Of a DNA stretch of 64,000 bases, positions 1 through 9,235 are shown one piece after another. A program made the position numbers and the translations under genes. The number at the start of each line of letters is the position of its first letter. Positions within the stretch are counted from its first letter, which is position 1. The stretch spans positions 3,162,001 through 3,226,000 of the forward strand of contig NZ_CP034463.1 of the NCBI RefSeq assembly GCF_003955715.1. The letters run 5' to 3'. The notes below the pieces were generated by a model. That model was given only the letters and a program-made list of their open reading frames with translations. It was not told the DNA's origin and searched no databases. The stretch comes from Streptomyces aquilus (lineage in GTDB: Bacteria > Actinomycetota > Actinomycetes > Streptomycetales > Streptomycetaceae).

Positions 1-24
1 GCGGCCCCTCCTTAAGGAGCACTC

Positions 25-657
25 ATGACCGCGCCCGTCGTCCACTCGCTGCGCGAACAGATCCGCGAGCACATCGTGGAGGGGATCGTGAGCGGGCGCT
101 GGAAGCCGGGCGAGCGCATCGTCGAGCGTCGGATCGCGACCGAGCTGGAGGTCAGCCAGACGCCCGTGCGGGAGGCACTGCGCGAGCTGGAGTCGCTGCG
201 GCTGATCGAGTCGGCGCCGAACAAGGGCGTGCGGGTGCGGAACCTGACGGCGGCCGACCTGGAGGAGAGCTACCCGGTCCGGGCCGGTCTGGAGGCGATC
301 GCGGCGGAGCTGGCGGCGGAGCGGCTGGCGGGCGACTGCTCGGCCCTTGAGCCGCATGTCGCCGCGCTGTACGAGGCGGACCGGGAGTCGGACGGCACGG
401 CGCAGGTGCGGCACACGGTGGGCTTCCACCGGGAGATGGTCCGGGCGGCGGGCAACTCGGTGTTGTTGCACACCTGGGAGGGGCTGGGCATCGAGGTGTT
501 CACGGCGCTGTCGATTCGGTGGCTGGGGACGGTGCAGCAGTCGTATGCGGAGGAGCACGAGGAGTTGGTGCAGGCGTTTCGGCGCCGGGATCCTCGGATC
601 GCGGAGTTGGTGAAGGCGCATGTGCTGGGGTGTGCGCCCCGGCATGAAGGCGAGTAG
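25..657 (+). CDS. GntR family (FadR/FCD subfamily) transcriptional regulator
   Basis: A 210-aa ligand-responsive DNA-binding regulator. Residues 5-75 form a GntR winged helix with the typical TPVREALRELE recognition helix. Residues about 85-205 form the all-helical FCD ligand domain, with acidic and histidine residues (HTVGFHREM) of the usual metal/carboxylate pocket. The start is fixed by AAGGAG at 14-19, five bases before the ATG. It lies upstream of aceE in the same orientation, across a 386-bp gap that holds a perfect palindrome, so control of pyruvate dehydrogenase is a reasonable but untested idea. FCD-type regulators often sense organic acids such as pyruvate or lactate; the effector here is unknown. 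Confidence 0.9.
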   Translation: MTAPVVHSLREQIREHIVEGIVSGRWKPGERIVERRIATELEVSQTPVREALRELESLRLIESAPNKGVRVRNLTAADLEESYPVRAGLEAIAAELAAERLAGDCSALEPHVAALYEADRESDGTAQVRHTVGFHREMVRAAGNSVLLHTWEGLGIEVFTALSIRWLGTVQQSYAEEHEELVQAFRRRDPRIAELVKAHVLGCAPRHEGE

Positions 658-670
658 GAAAGGTGCATTG

Positions 671-742
671 TCGGGTGCGGGTGCGTTGTGGCTGGGCGCG
701 CCCACGCGGCGGAGCCGCAAATGAATACAGCCCCGCGCCCCT
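671..742. repeat. Streptomyces-type GC-rich intergenic repeat element
   Basis: Non-coding element directly after the GntR gene. It contains GCGGCGGAGCCGC (a GCGGC/GCCGC mini-hairpin) and ends in ACAGCCCCGCGCCCCT. From memory, close copies of the string around GTTGTGGCTGG, CGCCCACGCGGCGGAGCCGC and CAGCCCCGCGCCCCT are scattered through intergenic regions of many Streptomyces genomes. It may act as a terminator or mRNA-end structure for the GntR transcript. Only one copy is present in this window, so the repeat status rests on recall. Confidence 0.5.
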
Positions 743-886
743 AGGTACCTGACACCACTCGGCACCACCCGAGCAGCCCCCCGCTCACCTGCGAAAACAA
801 GCCCTCAACAAGGTCACCCGGTGCCATCACCGAAGGCACCCCGTGCCTACTTTCTCGGAATCGAGAGGTTTTGCCCGTCAACCCTT

Positions 887-903
887 TGATCGATCATCGA
901 TCA
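887..903. promoter_or_regulatory. Perfect 17-bp palindrome upstream of aceE, candidate operator
   Basis: TGATCGAT-C-ATCGATCA is a perfect inverted repeat about 140 bp before the aceE start, within the promoter region. Its length and symmetry suit a dimeric repressor such as the FCD-type GntR protein encoded just upstream. The site is seen directly; the link to that regulator is inferred. Confidence 0.55.
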
Positions 904-1043
904 GGGAGTTACAGTCGCCGACGGGCCTCCACCGGGGCCTGACGGGCTTCCACCGAAGCTCAAGCCCTGTCCTGCCAAAGACCAAGGGCACCCCCGAACC
1001 CTTACCGATGAGGGAACCCCCTTCGACTGAGGAAGGCGGCGAC

Positions 1044-3749
1044 ATGACCGACCCCAACGCCATCCAGCCGAGCGAGCTCGACCAGCTCCCCGACCGGGAC
1101 CCCGAGGAGACCGCCGAATGGCAGGCCTCCCTGGACGCGGTCGCCAAGGCTGCCGGCCCGCACCGTGCCGCGTACCTGATGCGCCGCACGCTGGAGAGGG
1201 CGGAGGGCAACGGCATCGCGCTGCCGAAGCTCCTCGAGACCGACTACGTCAACACCATCCCCACCTCCGCGGAGCCGGGCCTGCCCGGTGACCCGGAGCT
1301 GGAGGCCCGGATCACCGCCTGGAACCGCTGGAACGCGGCCGCCATGGTGACCCGGGGCAGCAAGTACGGCGTGGGCGGCCACATCGCCACCTTCGCCTCC
1401 GCGGCCTGGCTCTACGAGACCGGCTTCAACCACTTCTTCAAGGGCAAGGAAGCCGACGGTTCCGGCGACCAGCTCTACATCCAGGGCCACGCCTCCCCCG
1501 GCATCTACGCCCGCGCCTTCCTCGACGGGCGTCTCAACGAGGCGCACCTCGACAACTTCCGCCGCGAGTCCGGCGGCAACGGCCTCCCCTCGTACCCGCA
1601 CCCCCGCCGGCTGCCCTGGCTGTGGGAGTTCCCGACCGTCTCCATGGGTCTCGGTCCGCTCTCCGCCATCTACCAGGCGCGCTTCAACCGGTACCTCACC
1701 AACCGCGGCATCAAGGACGTGTCCGCTTCGCACGTCTGGGCTTTCCTCGGTGACGGTGAGATGGACGAGCCCGAGTCCACCGCGGCACTCGCACTGGCCT
1801 CGCGTGAGGGTCTCGACAACCTCACCTTCGTCATCAACTGCAACCTCCAGCGCCTCGACGGCCCGGTCCGCGCGAACTTCAAGATCGTGCAGGAGCTGGA
1901 GGCCCAGTTCCGCGGCGCCGGCTGGAACGTCATCAAGACGCTGTGGGGCTCGGCCTGGGACGAGCTGTTCCAGCTCGACACCACGGGCGCGCTGGTACGC
2001 CGGCTGCGCGAGGTACCGGACGCGCAGGTCCAGACGTACCAGACCCGCGACGCCGCCTACATCCGCCAGGACTTCTTCGGCAAGGACCCGGCGCTCGCCG
2101 AGATGGCGAAGCTGCTGAGCGACGACAAGATCCTGGAGTGCTTCCACCTCTCCCGCGGTGGCCACGAGGCGCGCAAGGTGTACGCCGCCTACAAGGCCGC
2201 GGTCGAGTTCAAGGGCGCCCCGACGGTGATCCTGGCCCAGACGGTCAAGGGCCACACGCTCGGCGAGGGCTTCGCGTCGAAGAACGCCAACCACCAGATG
2301 AAGAAGCTGACGGTGGACGAGTTCAAGACGATGCGTGATCTTCTCGAGCTGCCGATCTCGGACGGCGACTTCGTCGACGGTGTCGTCCCCTACGGCCACC
2401 CCGGCGCCGACTCCCCCGAGGTGCGCTACCTCCAGGAGCGCCGCGCGGCCCTCGGCGGCCCGGCCCCGGCCCGCCGTACGCACCCGCTGGCCCCGCTGCC
2501 CGCCCCCGCCGAGAAGGCCTTCGCCTCCTTCGACAAGGGCTCCGGCTCCCAGAACGTGGCCACCACCATGGCCTTCGTCCGCCTGGTCAAGGACCTGGTC
2601 CGCGACAAGGAGACGGGCAAGCGCTGGGTGCCGATCGTCCCCGACGAGGCGCGCACCTTCGGCATGGAGTCGCTGTTCCCGTCGCTGGGCATCTACTCGC
2701 CCAAGGGCCAGACGTACGAGCCGGTCGACCGCGACCAGCTGATGTACTACAAGGAGGCCAAGAACGGCCAGATCCTCAACGAGGGGATCACCGAGGCCGG
2801 TTCGATGGCCGACTTCATCGCCGCGTCCACCGCGTACTCCACGCACGGCGAAGCGATGATCCCGTTCTACATCTTCTACTCGATGTTCGGCTGGCAGCGC
2901 ACGGCCGACCAGATGTGGCAGCTCGGCGACCAGCTGGGCCGCGGCTTCCTGGTCGGCGCGACGGCCGGTCGTACGACGCTGACGGGTGAAGGCCTCCAGC
3001 ACGCGGACGGCCACTCGCCGGTCATCGCGGCGACCAACCCGGCGTCCCTGACGTACGACCCGGCGTTCGCGTACGAGGTCGCCACGATCGTCAAGGACGG
3101 TCTGCGCCGGATGTACGGCGAGGCGGCCCCGGGTGAGGACCCGAACGTCTTCTACTACCTGACGGTCTACAACGAGCCGCTCCCGCAGCCGGCCAAGCCG
3201 TCCGGCCTCGGCATCGACGAGGGCATCGTCAAGGGCCTGTACCGCTTCAACACCGCGGAGTCGGCGGGCCTGAACGTGGCCGCGGCCAACGCCCCGCGCA
3301 TCCAGCTGCTGGGCTCCGGCACGGCGATCCACTGGGCTCTGAAGGCACAGCGGCTGCTGGCCGAGGAGTGGGGCGTGGCGGCCGACGTCTGGTCCGCGAC
3401 GTCCTGGACCGAGCTGCGCCGTGACGCGCTGGAGGCCGACGCGGCCCTGCTGCGCGGCGAGGAGCGGGTGCCGTACGTCCGTCAGGCGCTGCACGGCGCC
3501 GAGGGCCCGGTCCTGGCCGTCTCCGACTACATGCGCCAGGTCCCGGACCAGATCGCGCAGTGGGTCGAGCAGGACTGGTCGTCGCTGGGCGCGGACGGCT
3601 TCGGCCTCTCCGACACCCGCGACGCGGCCCGCCGCCACTTCGGTGTCGACGCCGAGTCGATCGTCGTGGCCGCGCTCGCCCAGCTGGCCCGTCGCGGCGA
3701 GGTCAAGGCGACGGCGGTGAAGGAAGCGCGCGAGAAGTACGGGCTGTAG
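1044..3749 (+). CDS. aceE: Pyruvate dehydrogenase (acetyl-transferring) E1 component, homodimeric
   Basis: Decarboxylates pyruvate on thiamine diphosphate and passes the acetyl group to the lipoyl domain of E2, feeding acetyl-CoA into the TCA cycle. The 901-aa protein is the single-chain AceE type (E. coli about 887 aa). The ThDP/Mg-binding stretch starts with [10 protein letters not shown] near residue 236 and ends at the NCN motif. The ATG at 1044 has GGAAGG seven bases upstream; longer in-frame starts lie upstream but lack a good ribosome site and the extra sequence is low-complexity. A strong hairpin follows the stop, so it is probably monocistronic. It needs lipoylated E2, and lipB/lipA lie about 10 kb downstream. 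Confidence 0.97.
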   Translation: MTDPNAIQPSELDQLPDRDPEETAEWQASLDAVAKAAGPHRAAYLMRRTLERAEGNGIALPKLLETDYVNTIPTSAEPGLPGDPELEARITAWNRWNAAAMVTRGSKYGVGGHIATFASAAWLYETGFNHFFKGKEADGSGDQLYIQGHASPGIYARAFLDGRLNEAHLDNFRRESGGNGLPSYPHPRRLPWLWEFPTVSMGLGPLSAIYQARFNRYLTNRGIKDVSASHVWAFLGDGEMDEPESTAALALASREGLDNLTFVINCNLQRLDGPVRANFKIVQELEAQFRGAGWNVIKTLWGSAWDELFQLDTTGALVRRLREVPDAQVQTYQTRDAAYIRQDFFGKDPALAEMAKLLSDDKILECFHLSRGGHEARKVYAAYKAAVEFKGAPTVILAQTVKGHTLGEGFASKNANHQMKKLTVDEFKTMRDLLELPISDGDFVDGVVPYGHPGADSPEVRYLQERRAALGGPAPARRTHPLAPLPAPAEKAFASFDKGSGSQNVATTMAFVRLVKDLVRDKETGKRWVPIVPDEARTFGMESLFPSLGIYSPKGQTYEPVDRDQLMYYKEAKNGQILNEGITEAGSMADFIAASTAYSTHGEAMIPFYIFYSMFGWQRTADQMWQLGDQLGRGFLVGATAGRTTLTGEGLQHADGHSPVIAATNPASLTYDPAFAYEVATIVKDGLRRMYGEAAPGEDPNVFYYLTVYNEPLPQPAKPSGLGIDEGIVKGLYRFNTAESAGLNVAAANAPRIQLLGSGTAIHWALKAQRLLAEEWGVAADVWSATSWTELRRDALEADAALLRGEERVPYVRQALHGAEGPVLAVSDYMRQVPDQIAQWVEQDWSSLGADGFGLSDTRDAARRHFGVDAESIVVAALAQLARRGEVKATAVKEAREKYGL

Positions 3750-3766
3750 GAGCCCGGTGAGTGAGG

Positions 3767-3790
3767 AGGCCCCCGCCGCGGCGGGGGCCT
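3767..3790 (+). terminator. Terminator hairpin after aceE
   Basis: A perfect 24-bp palindrome (AGGCCCCCGCCG and its complement) starts 17 bp after the aceE stop. No T-tract follows, as is usual for Streptomyces terminators. Its position argues that the next gene starts at 3808 rather than at the in-frame GTG at 3757. Confidence 0.75.
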
Positions 3791-3807
3791 CGTTGCATGA
3801 TGAGCCC

Positions 3808-4785
3808 ATGCGTGCCGCCCGCCTGATCAAGATGGTGCTCCTCCTCCAGTCCCGTCCCTCCATGACCGCCGCCGAGCTCGCCGAGGAGCTGGAGGTGTCC
3901 GAGCGGACCGTCACCCGGGACGCGCAGGCGCTGTCGGAGGCGGGGGTGCCGGTGTACGCGGAGCGGGGGCGGGCCGGCGGGTACCGGCTGATCGGCGGGT
4001 ACCGGACCCGGCTCACGGGCCTGCACCGCGGTGAGGCGGAGGCGCTGTTCCTGTCCGGGCTGCCAGGAGCGCTGCGCGAGATGGGCCTGGAGGACGCGGC
4101 CTCGGCGGCCCGCCTGAAGGTGTCGGCGGCGCTTCTGCCCTCCCTGCGGGACGCCTCGCGCTCGGCCGCCCAGCGTTTCCACCTCGACGCCCCGACCTGG
4201 TGGAGCGAGCCGAAGACGCCCGAGCTGCTGCCCGCCGTCGCGGACGCGGTGTGGGACGACCGGCGGGTCGTCGCGCGCTACCGCAAGGGCGAGGCGGAGG
4301 TGGAGCGGGAGCTGGAGCCGTACGGGCTCGTGCTGAAGGCGGGCGTCTGGTACCTGTGCGCGCGGGTACAGGGGGCATCCGGAGCGTTCCGGGTGTACCG
4401 GATCGACCGGTTCACGGCGGTGGAGCCGGGCGAGGAACGGTTCTCCCGCGACGCGGACTTCGATCTGCCGGGGTTCTGGGAGGAGCGGGCCGCACAGTTC
4501 GCGCGGGCCATCCTGCGGGCGGAAGTGGTCGTACGGCTGTCCCCGGAGGGCGTGCGCGTGCTGCCGCACGTCCTGGACCGGCTCTCCGTGCGGGAGGCGC
4601 TGGCGCGGGCCGCGGCACCGGACGCGGAGGGCTGGGTGACGGTGACCGTGCCCGTGGAGTCCGAGGAGGTCGCGCACACCCAGCTCGCCGGGCTGGGCCC
4701 GGAAGTGGAGGTGCTGGCCCCGGAGAGCCTCCGGGCGCGCTTCACCGCGGACGCGCTGCGCCTGGGGCGCCTGTACGGGACATAA
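3808..4785 (+). CDS. WYL-domain transcriptional regulator (YafY/DeoR-like)
   Basis: A 325-aa protein. Residues 1-60 form an HTH_11 winged helix (SMTAAELAEELEVSERTVTRD). A WYL ligand-binding domain lies near residues 125-210, with the sequence AGVWYLCARV, and a WCX C-terminal domain follows. Proteins of this class are one-component regulators that sense small molecules or nucleic acids. The ATG at 3808 was chosen because the upstream GTG start would place the aceE terminator inside the gene. It is followed 56 bp later by the DUF4240 gene on the same strand. Target and ligand are unknown. Confidence 0.88.
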   Translation: MRAARLIKMVLLLQSRPSMTAAELAEELEVSERTVTRDAQALSEAGVPVYAERGRAGGYRLIGGYRTRLTGLHRGEAEALFLSGLPGALREMGLEDAASAARLKVSAALLPSLRDASRSAAQRFHLDAPTWWSEPKTPELLPAVADAVWDDRRVVARYRKGEAEVERELEPYGLVLKAGVWYLCARVQGASGAFRVYRIDRFTAVEPGEERFSRDADFDLPGFWEERAAQFARAILRAEVVVRLSPEGVRVLPHVLDRLSVREALARAAAPDAEGWVTVTVPVESEEVAHTQLAGLGPEVEVLAPESLRARFTADALRLGRLYGT

Positions 4786-4841
4786 CAATCCGCCGCACTC
4801 CACGTGCGCCCCACCCGCGCAGGGCCGATGCTGGACCCGTG

Positions 4842-5360
4842 ATGGACGAGACGGAGTTCTGGGAGCTGGTGGACGCCACCCGCGAGGCCGCCGAGGGCGA
4901 CCCCGAGGAGCAGGCCGACCTGCTCGTCGACAGACTCCTCCAACTGGACCCGGAGATGGTCCTCGACTTCGCCCGTCACTTCGAGGCCCGCTACAACCGG
5001 GCGTACACCTGGGACCTCTGGGGCGCCGCGTGGCTGCTCCTCGACGGGGCCAGCGACGACGCCTTCGACTTCTTCCGGTGCTGGCTGATCGGGCAGGGCC
5101 GTGAGGTGTACGAGGGCGCCGTGCACGCCCCCGACGCGCTGGCCGACCTGCTCGGCGACTTCGACGAGGAGATCGACGGCGACGGCGAGGAGCTCGGCTA
5201 CGCGGCGGACGAGGCGTACGAACAGCTCACCGGCGCCGTCGCCCCCGACCTCGGCATCCCCCCGGCGGCTCCGGAGCCGGAGGGCACACCGATCGACTTC
5301 GAGGACGAGACAGCACTCGCGGAGCGCTACCCGAAGCTGTGGGAGCGGTTCAGGGGCTGA
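4842..5360 (+). CDS. DUF4240 domain-containing protein
   Basis: A 172-aa acidic cytoplasmic protein. It opens with the family hallmark MDETEFWELVDATRE and carries the conserved core FEARYNRAYTWDLWGAAWLL followed by FDFFRCWLIGQGREVYE. The family has no established biochemical role; members are common in Streptomyces and some occur near toxin/immunity or regulatory genes. The ATG at 4842 begins exactly at the domain; a GTG one codon earlier is the only close alternative. No membrane segment or signal peptide is seen. Confidence 0.8.
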   Translation: MDETEFWELVDATREAAEGDPEEQADLLVDRLLQLDPEMVLDFARHFEARYNRAYTWDLWGAAWLLLDGASDDAFDFFRCWLIGQGREVYEGAVHAPDALADLLGDFDEEIDGDGEELGYAADEAYEQLTGAVAPDLGIPPAAPEPEGTPIDFEDETALAERYPKLWERFRG

Positions 5361-5383
5361 GCCCCGCCTCGCCTGGATCCCGG

Positions 5384-5593
5384 TCAGGCCGCGCCCTTGC
5401 GGCGGGTCGGGTCCGTCGGGATGTAGGCCTGTGTCTGATCCGCCTTCAGCACGACGTGATGCAGGGGCGCCGCGTTGGCCTGATCGAGGGCGGAGGCTGT
5501 GACGGCGGCCGGGCCGAGGACGACGGCCACGGCCGCGCAGAGCGCCGCCCAGGGGCCGCGGGACGTCTTGGTGCCGGTGTGACTGCTGTTCAT
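5384..5593 (-). CDS. Short secreted peptide, hypothetical
   Basis: A 69-aa protein with a clear Sec signal: a basic start (MNSSHTGTKTSRG), a hydrophobic core (AALCAAVAVVLGPAAV) and a likely AXA cleavage site near residues 33-42. This leaves a mature peptide of roughly 30 residues ending in RRKGAA. GGAGGCGGGGAAG stands just before the ATG, supporting real translation. The gene lies between DUF4240 and FemX-like genes on the opposite strand. I do not recognise a family. Similar short secreted peptides in Streptomyces are usually uncharacterised; a role in the envelope or signalling would be speculation. Confidence 0.6.
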   Translation of the reverse strand: MNSSHTGTKTSRGPWAALCAAVAVVLGPAAVTASALDQANAAPLHHVVLKADQTQAYIPTDPTRRKGAA

Positions 5594-5790
5594 CTTCCCC
5601 GCCTCCAGTCAGTTTCAGTGCGTGTGCGTTGACGGTAGGAGGGTTGTCTCGGGGTGGTCGTTGAGCCGGCTACGAGAAGCCTGTGAGCGCACGGAAGCAA
5701 GCGGAGCACAGAAGGTTCACCTTCGGTCTCTTGACCCGTGGCGTGACACGCGGCGTACCGTGGCCGCCCCCGAACAGGAGCGCCCTGCCC

Positions 5791-6912
5791 ATGACCAGCC
5801 CGTACGTGCGGGAGATATCGCGCGAGGAGCATCTCGCCCACCTCGGGCGGCACCCCGCGGTCAGTCATCTCCAGATTCCCGAGTGGGGCGATGTGAAGCC
5901 CGACTGGCAGGCGGAGAGCGTGGGGTGGTTCGAGGGGGAGGCGCTGGTCGCGGCCGCGCTCGTGCTGTACAGGCCGCTTCCCGGGACCCGGCGCTGCCTC
6001 GCGTACGTCCCGGAGGGGCCGTCGATCGACTGGCGGTCGCGCCTCGAACCCTGGCTCGACCCGCTCGTGGCGCACGTGGAGAGGCGCGGCGCCTTCTCGC
6101 TGCGGATCGGGCCGCCGCTGGTGGTGCGGCACTGGGAGCCGGGCACCGTCACGGCGGGCGTCGCCGACCCGGCCGTACGGCATCTGCGGGAGGTGCCCGC
6201 GGACGGGGTGGACGGGTTCGCGCTGGACGCCGGGGCGCGGCTGGAGCGGCTCGGGTGGCGGCGGTGTGCCGAGGAGGGAAACGGGTTCGGGCTCGGGCAG
6301 CCGCGGTACGGGTGTCAGGTGCCGCTCGCCGGGCGGTCGGTGGACGAGCTGCGCGCGGCCCTCGCCCCGCACTGGGAGCAGGCGCTGCGGACCGCGGAGA
6401 ACTCCGGTGTCCGGGTCGGCTGGGGCAGCGCCGCCGACCTGCCCGACTTCCACCGCCTCTACACCTCGACCGCCGCCCACGACGGCTTCAAGGCACGCCC
6501 GCCGGACTACTTCCGGCGCCTGTGGAAGGCGCTCAACGCCCTGGACGACGACCAGGTGCGGCTGTATCTCGCCGAGTACGACGGGGTCGCGCTGTCCGCC
6601 GCGCTGATGATCAACGTGGGCTCCAGGGGCTGGCACTCGTACGCCGCCTCCGGGCGTCGGGGGCGTCAGCTCCGGCCCAGCAGCGCGTTGCTGTGGCGGA
6701 TGCTCAACGACGCCCGCTCGGCGGGCGCCGAGACCTACGACCTGCGCTCCGTCACGCCGGAGCTGGCGGAGAGCAAGCTGCTGGGGCGGCTGCTCTTCAA
6801 GACCGGGGCGGGTGGGCGGGTCGTGGAGTACCTCGGCGAGTGGGAACGGCCGGTGGGCGGCCAGGGGGCCGTCCTACAGCGAGCGGTGCGGGTCTACCTC
6901 GGGCGACGGTGA
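5791..6912 (+). CDS. FemX/FemAB-like peptidoglycan-bridge aminoacyltransferase
   Basis: A 373-aa protein with two tandem GNAT-like folds. The sequence LQIPEWGDVKP opens the N-terminal fold, and the C-terminal fold contains FHRLYTSTAAHDGF and a YDLRS-type motif that is conserved in FemX proteins. Family members transfer an amino acid (glycine in Streptomyces) from tRNA to the lysine/DAP branch of lipid II at the membrane face. The ATG at 5791 has CAGGAG upstream; an in-frame GTG at 5683 is possible but adds unconserved sequence. Its 3' end overlaps the convergent amidase gene by 39 bp. Streptomycetes carry several FemX paralogues, so the exact substrate is not certain. Confidence 0.85.
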   Translation: MTSPYVREISREEHLAHLGRHPAVSHLQIPEWGDVKPDWQAESVGWFEGEALVAAALVLYRPLPGTRRCLAYVPEGPSIDWRSRLEPWLDPLVAHVERRGAFSLRIGPPLVVRHWEPGTVTAGVADPAVRHLREVPADGVDGFALDAGARLERLGWRRCAEEGNGFGLGQPRYGCQVPLAGRSVDELRAALAPHWEQALRTAENSGVRVGWGSAADLPDFHRLYTSTAAHDGFKARPPDYFRRLWKALNALDDDQVRLYLAEYDGVALSAALMINVGSRGWHSYAASGRRGRQLRPSSALLWRMLNDARSAGAETYDLRSVTPELAESKLLGRLLFKTGAGGRVVEYLGEWERPVGGQGAVLQRAVRVYLGRR

Positions 6913-7773
6913 GGGCGACGGTGACGGGGTGAGCCTGCCCTGGAGGCGGGCCGCCTCGCTCCGGATGGCGGGGAGCTCGGCGGTGAGGGCGGCGCCGGGG
7001 CAGCTGGTCATGTAGCCCTCGTTGTGGCCGGCGACAGCCGGAAGGGCGGCGGTGGTGCCGGTGGGGTAGCGGCTGTAGCTGTTGCTCGACACGAGCTTGA
7101 CGCTCGCGCGCGGGTCGACGCCCGCCAGGCCCAGCTTCCATGCCGCCAGGGCCGCGATCGCGTGCGCCATGGCCGGGGGGACCCGGACGCCCGCCGTGAA
7201 GGTGCCGAGGGCCGCTATGCCGCTGGTGCGGTGGTTGAAGCCCTGGGTGTGGGCGCCGGTGACCGGGCGGTCGACGCCGCCCGCGCGGCCCTCGTAGATC
7301 GTGCCGCAGCGGTCGACCAGGAAGTTGTAGCCGATGTCGTCCCAGTCCCGGACGCCGGTCTGGCCGGCCGCGAGATAGCGGATGATGCGGGGCGCGTCCG
7401 CGCAGTCGTAGCTGTTGGGCGAGTCGGTGTGGTGGATGAAGACGGCGACGACCTTGTCGTCGTACCGGGCGGGGGGCGGGGTCCGGGCGACGCCGTTCGC
7501 CTCTCCCGTGCCCGTCGCCCACACCGAGCGCGGCACGATGTGCGGCCTCGGCGCGTGGTGCGAGGTGGCCGGGCGGGCCGCGAGGGCGTGCGCGGGGCGG
7601 GCCTCGGCGCGGCGTTCGACACCGGTCGCGCACAGGACCAGGGCCACCACGGCCGCGAGGCCGGGTACGCAGGACAGCAGGAGCAGCGCGCGGCGGCTTC
7701 GCCACGGCGGCCCGGTCCGTATTCGGACCGGTCGGCGGCCTCTTCGCATCCCCCGTGCTCTTCGGACACGCAT
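6874..7773 (-). CDS. Membrane-anchored PGRP-type N-acetylmuramoyl-L-alanine amidase
   Basis: A 299-aa protein with an arginine-rich N-terminus, then one hydrophobic segment (RALLLLSCVPGLAAVVALVL) that acts as a signal or anchor. It is followed by a peptidoglycan-recognition/amidase_2 domain. Zinc-ligand candidates are FIHHTD and GHNEGY; YNFLVDRCGTIYEGR is the family signature. The C-terminus is a short SP repeat. It should cleave the bond between MurNAc and L-Ala outside the membrane. The ATG at 7773 was chosen; a start at 7836 would add 21 residues and one at 7752 would remove 7. It overlaps the convergent FemX-like gene at its 3' end. Confidence 0.88.
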   Translation of the reverse strand: MRVRRARGMRRGRRPVRIRTGPPWRSRRALLLLSCVPGLAAVVALVLCATGVERRAEARPAHALAARPATSHHAPRPHIVPRSVWATGTGEANGVARTPPPARYDDKVVAVFIHHTDSPNSYDCADAPRIIRYLAAGQTGVRDWDDIGYNFLVDRCGTIYEGRAGGVDRPVTGAHTQGFNHRTSGIAALGTFTAGVRVPPAMAHAIAALAAWKLGLAGVDPRASVKLVSSNSYSRYPTGTTAALPAVAGHNEGYMTSCPGAALTAELPAIRSEAARLQGRLTPSPSPSPSPEVDPHRSL

Positions 7774-7977
7774 GGTCCCACTCTCGGCCCGATCCGCCGC
7801 GCCCGCGATGTGTGGTGTGCCACCCGGTGGAACCATCGTCCAGGTCCGGGGCGTTTCTCCGGGTGCACGGACATCGTGTGCACGCGCGCGTGGCCTGTTC
7901 CGGCGCCACGCGCGCGGGCGTGCTGATCACCGGGCCCGTCCCGCCCGTAATAAGGGGTCCGAGAGAAAGGCGGCTCC

Positions 7978-9162
7978 GTGGATCTGCTCGACATCGTGCT
8001 GGTGCTGGTCGTCCTGGCCTACGCGGCATCCGGCTACCGGCGCGGCCTCATGGCCGGCTGTGTCTCCTTCGCCGGGTTCGTCGGCGGCGCGGTCATCGGG
8101 GTGTGGGTGCTGCCCTGGATGATGGATCTGGTGACACCGGGCAGTACGTCGGCGACGGTGACCGCGGTGCTGACCGTGCTGGTCCCGGCCGTGGTGGGGC
8201 ATGAACTGGCGGGGCGGCTGGCGCTGCGGCTGCGCCGGGAGCTGGACAAGGGGCCGCTCCGGGTCGCCGACGGCATCGGCGGGGCCGCCGCCAACTCGGT
8301 GGCCGTGCTGATCGTGGCGTGGGTGGCGGCGAGCGTGCTGGGCGCGTCCTCGTCGGCGCTGCTCACCTCGTCGATCCGGGACTCGCGGCTGCTGGGCGCG
8401 GTGCAGGACGCGATGCCGGACACCACGCCGGGCTGGTTCTCGCGGGCCACGTCCGCGCTGACCGAGGCGGGCTTCCCGCAGGTCTTCAACCCGTTCGAGA
8501 ACGAGTCGACGGCCCAGGTCGCCAAGCCCACCGGCGACAGCGTCACCCGGGCCGCGACGACCGCCGCCAAGGTCAGCACCGTGAAGATCGAGGGCGCCTC
8601 CGGCACCCAGGGCCGCGAGGGCAGCGGGTTCGTGTACGCGCCGGAGCACGTGATGACGAACGCGCACGTGGTGGCGGGCATCGACGGGCCGAGCGTGCGG
8701 ATCGGCGGGGTCGGGAGGTCGTACGAGGCACAGGTCGTGCTCTTCGATCCGGACCGGGACGTGGCCGTGCTGTACGTGCCGGGGCTGCGGGCGCCGGTGC
8801 TGAAGTTCGACGACAGCGCCTCGCGCGGGGACTCCGCGGTCGTCGCCGGTTATCCGCAGGACGGCGACCTCAACCTCCAGGCGGCCACCGTGGCCAACCG
8901 GGTCCGGGCGACCGGCCAGAACATCTACAACGACGCGAGCGTGACCCGCGAGATCTACTCGATCCGGTCCACCGTCCGGCCCGGCAACTCCGGCGGACCG
9001 CTGCTGACCACGGACGGCAAGGTGTACGGCGTGGTCTTCGCCCGGTCGACGTCGGACGACGAGACGGGGTACGTCCTCACCGCCGACGAGGTGGCCGCCG
9101 ACGCCGAGCGCGCGGCGACGGCGACCGCGCCGGTGGACACGGGTGACCTGATCACGTCGTGA
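7978..9162 (+). CDS. MarP-like membrane serine protease (CvpA + trypsin-like domains)
   Basis: A 394-aa protein. Residues 1-145 form four hydrophobic helices of the CvpA/colicin V production type. From about residue 190 there is a chymotrypsin-fold protease with H230 (TNAHVV), D261 (RDVAVL) and S338 (RPGNSGGP), a complete triad. In Mycobacterium tuberculosis the homologous MarP (Rv3671c) protects against acid and activates a peptidoglycan hydrolase. Here an amidase gene lies divergently just upstream, which fits an envelope role. The start is GTG with a purine-rich site before it. The protease domain should face outside. Confidence 0.92.
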   Translation: MDLLDIVLVLVVLAYAASGYRRGLMAGCVSFAGFVGGAVIGVWVLPWMMDLVTPGSTSATVTAVLTVLVPAVVGHELAGRLALRLRRELDKGPLRVADGIGGAAANSVAVLIVAWVAASVLGASSSALLTSSIRDSRLLGAVQDAMPDTTPGWFSRATSALTEAGFPQVFNPFENESTAQVAKPTGDSVTRAATTAAKVSTVKIEGASGTQGREGSGFVYAPEHVMTNAHVVAGIDGPSVRIGGVGRSYEAQVVLFDPDRDVAVLYVPGLRAPVLKFDDSASRGDSAVVAGYPQDGDLNLQAATVANRVRATGQNIYNDASVTREIYSIRSTVRPGNSGGPLLTTDGKVYGVVFARSTSDDETGYVLTADEVAADAERAATATAPVDTGDLITS

Positions 9163-9235
9163 CAGTCCGAGGAGAAGCGCCCTCGGACGGACCAATGCCC
9201 TGGCCGGGCGCCCGCGCGGGCGTACCCCTGGGCAC

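Noticed and set aside
1002..4016. A 1004-codon frame antisense to aceE
   Set aside because: Same GC artefact; aceE on the other strand has complete motifs and ribosome site.
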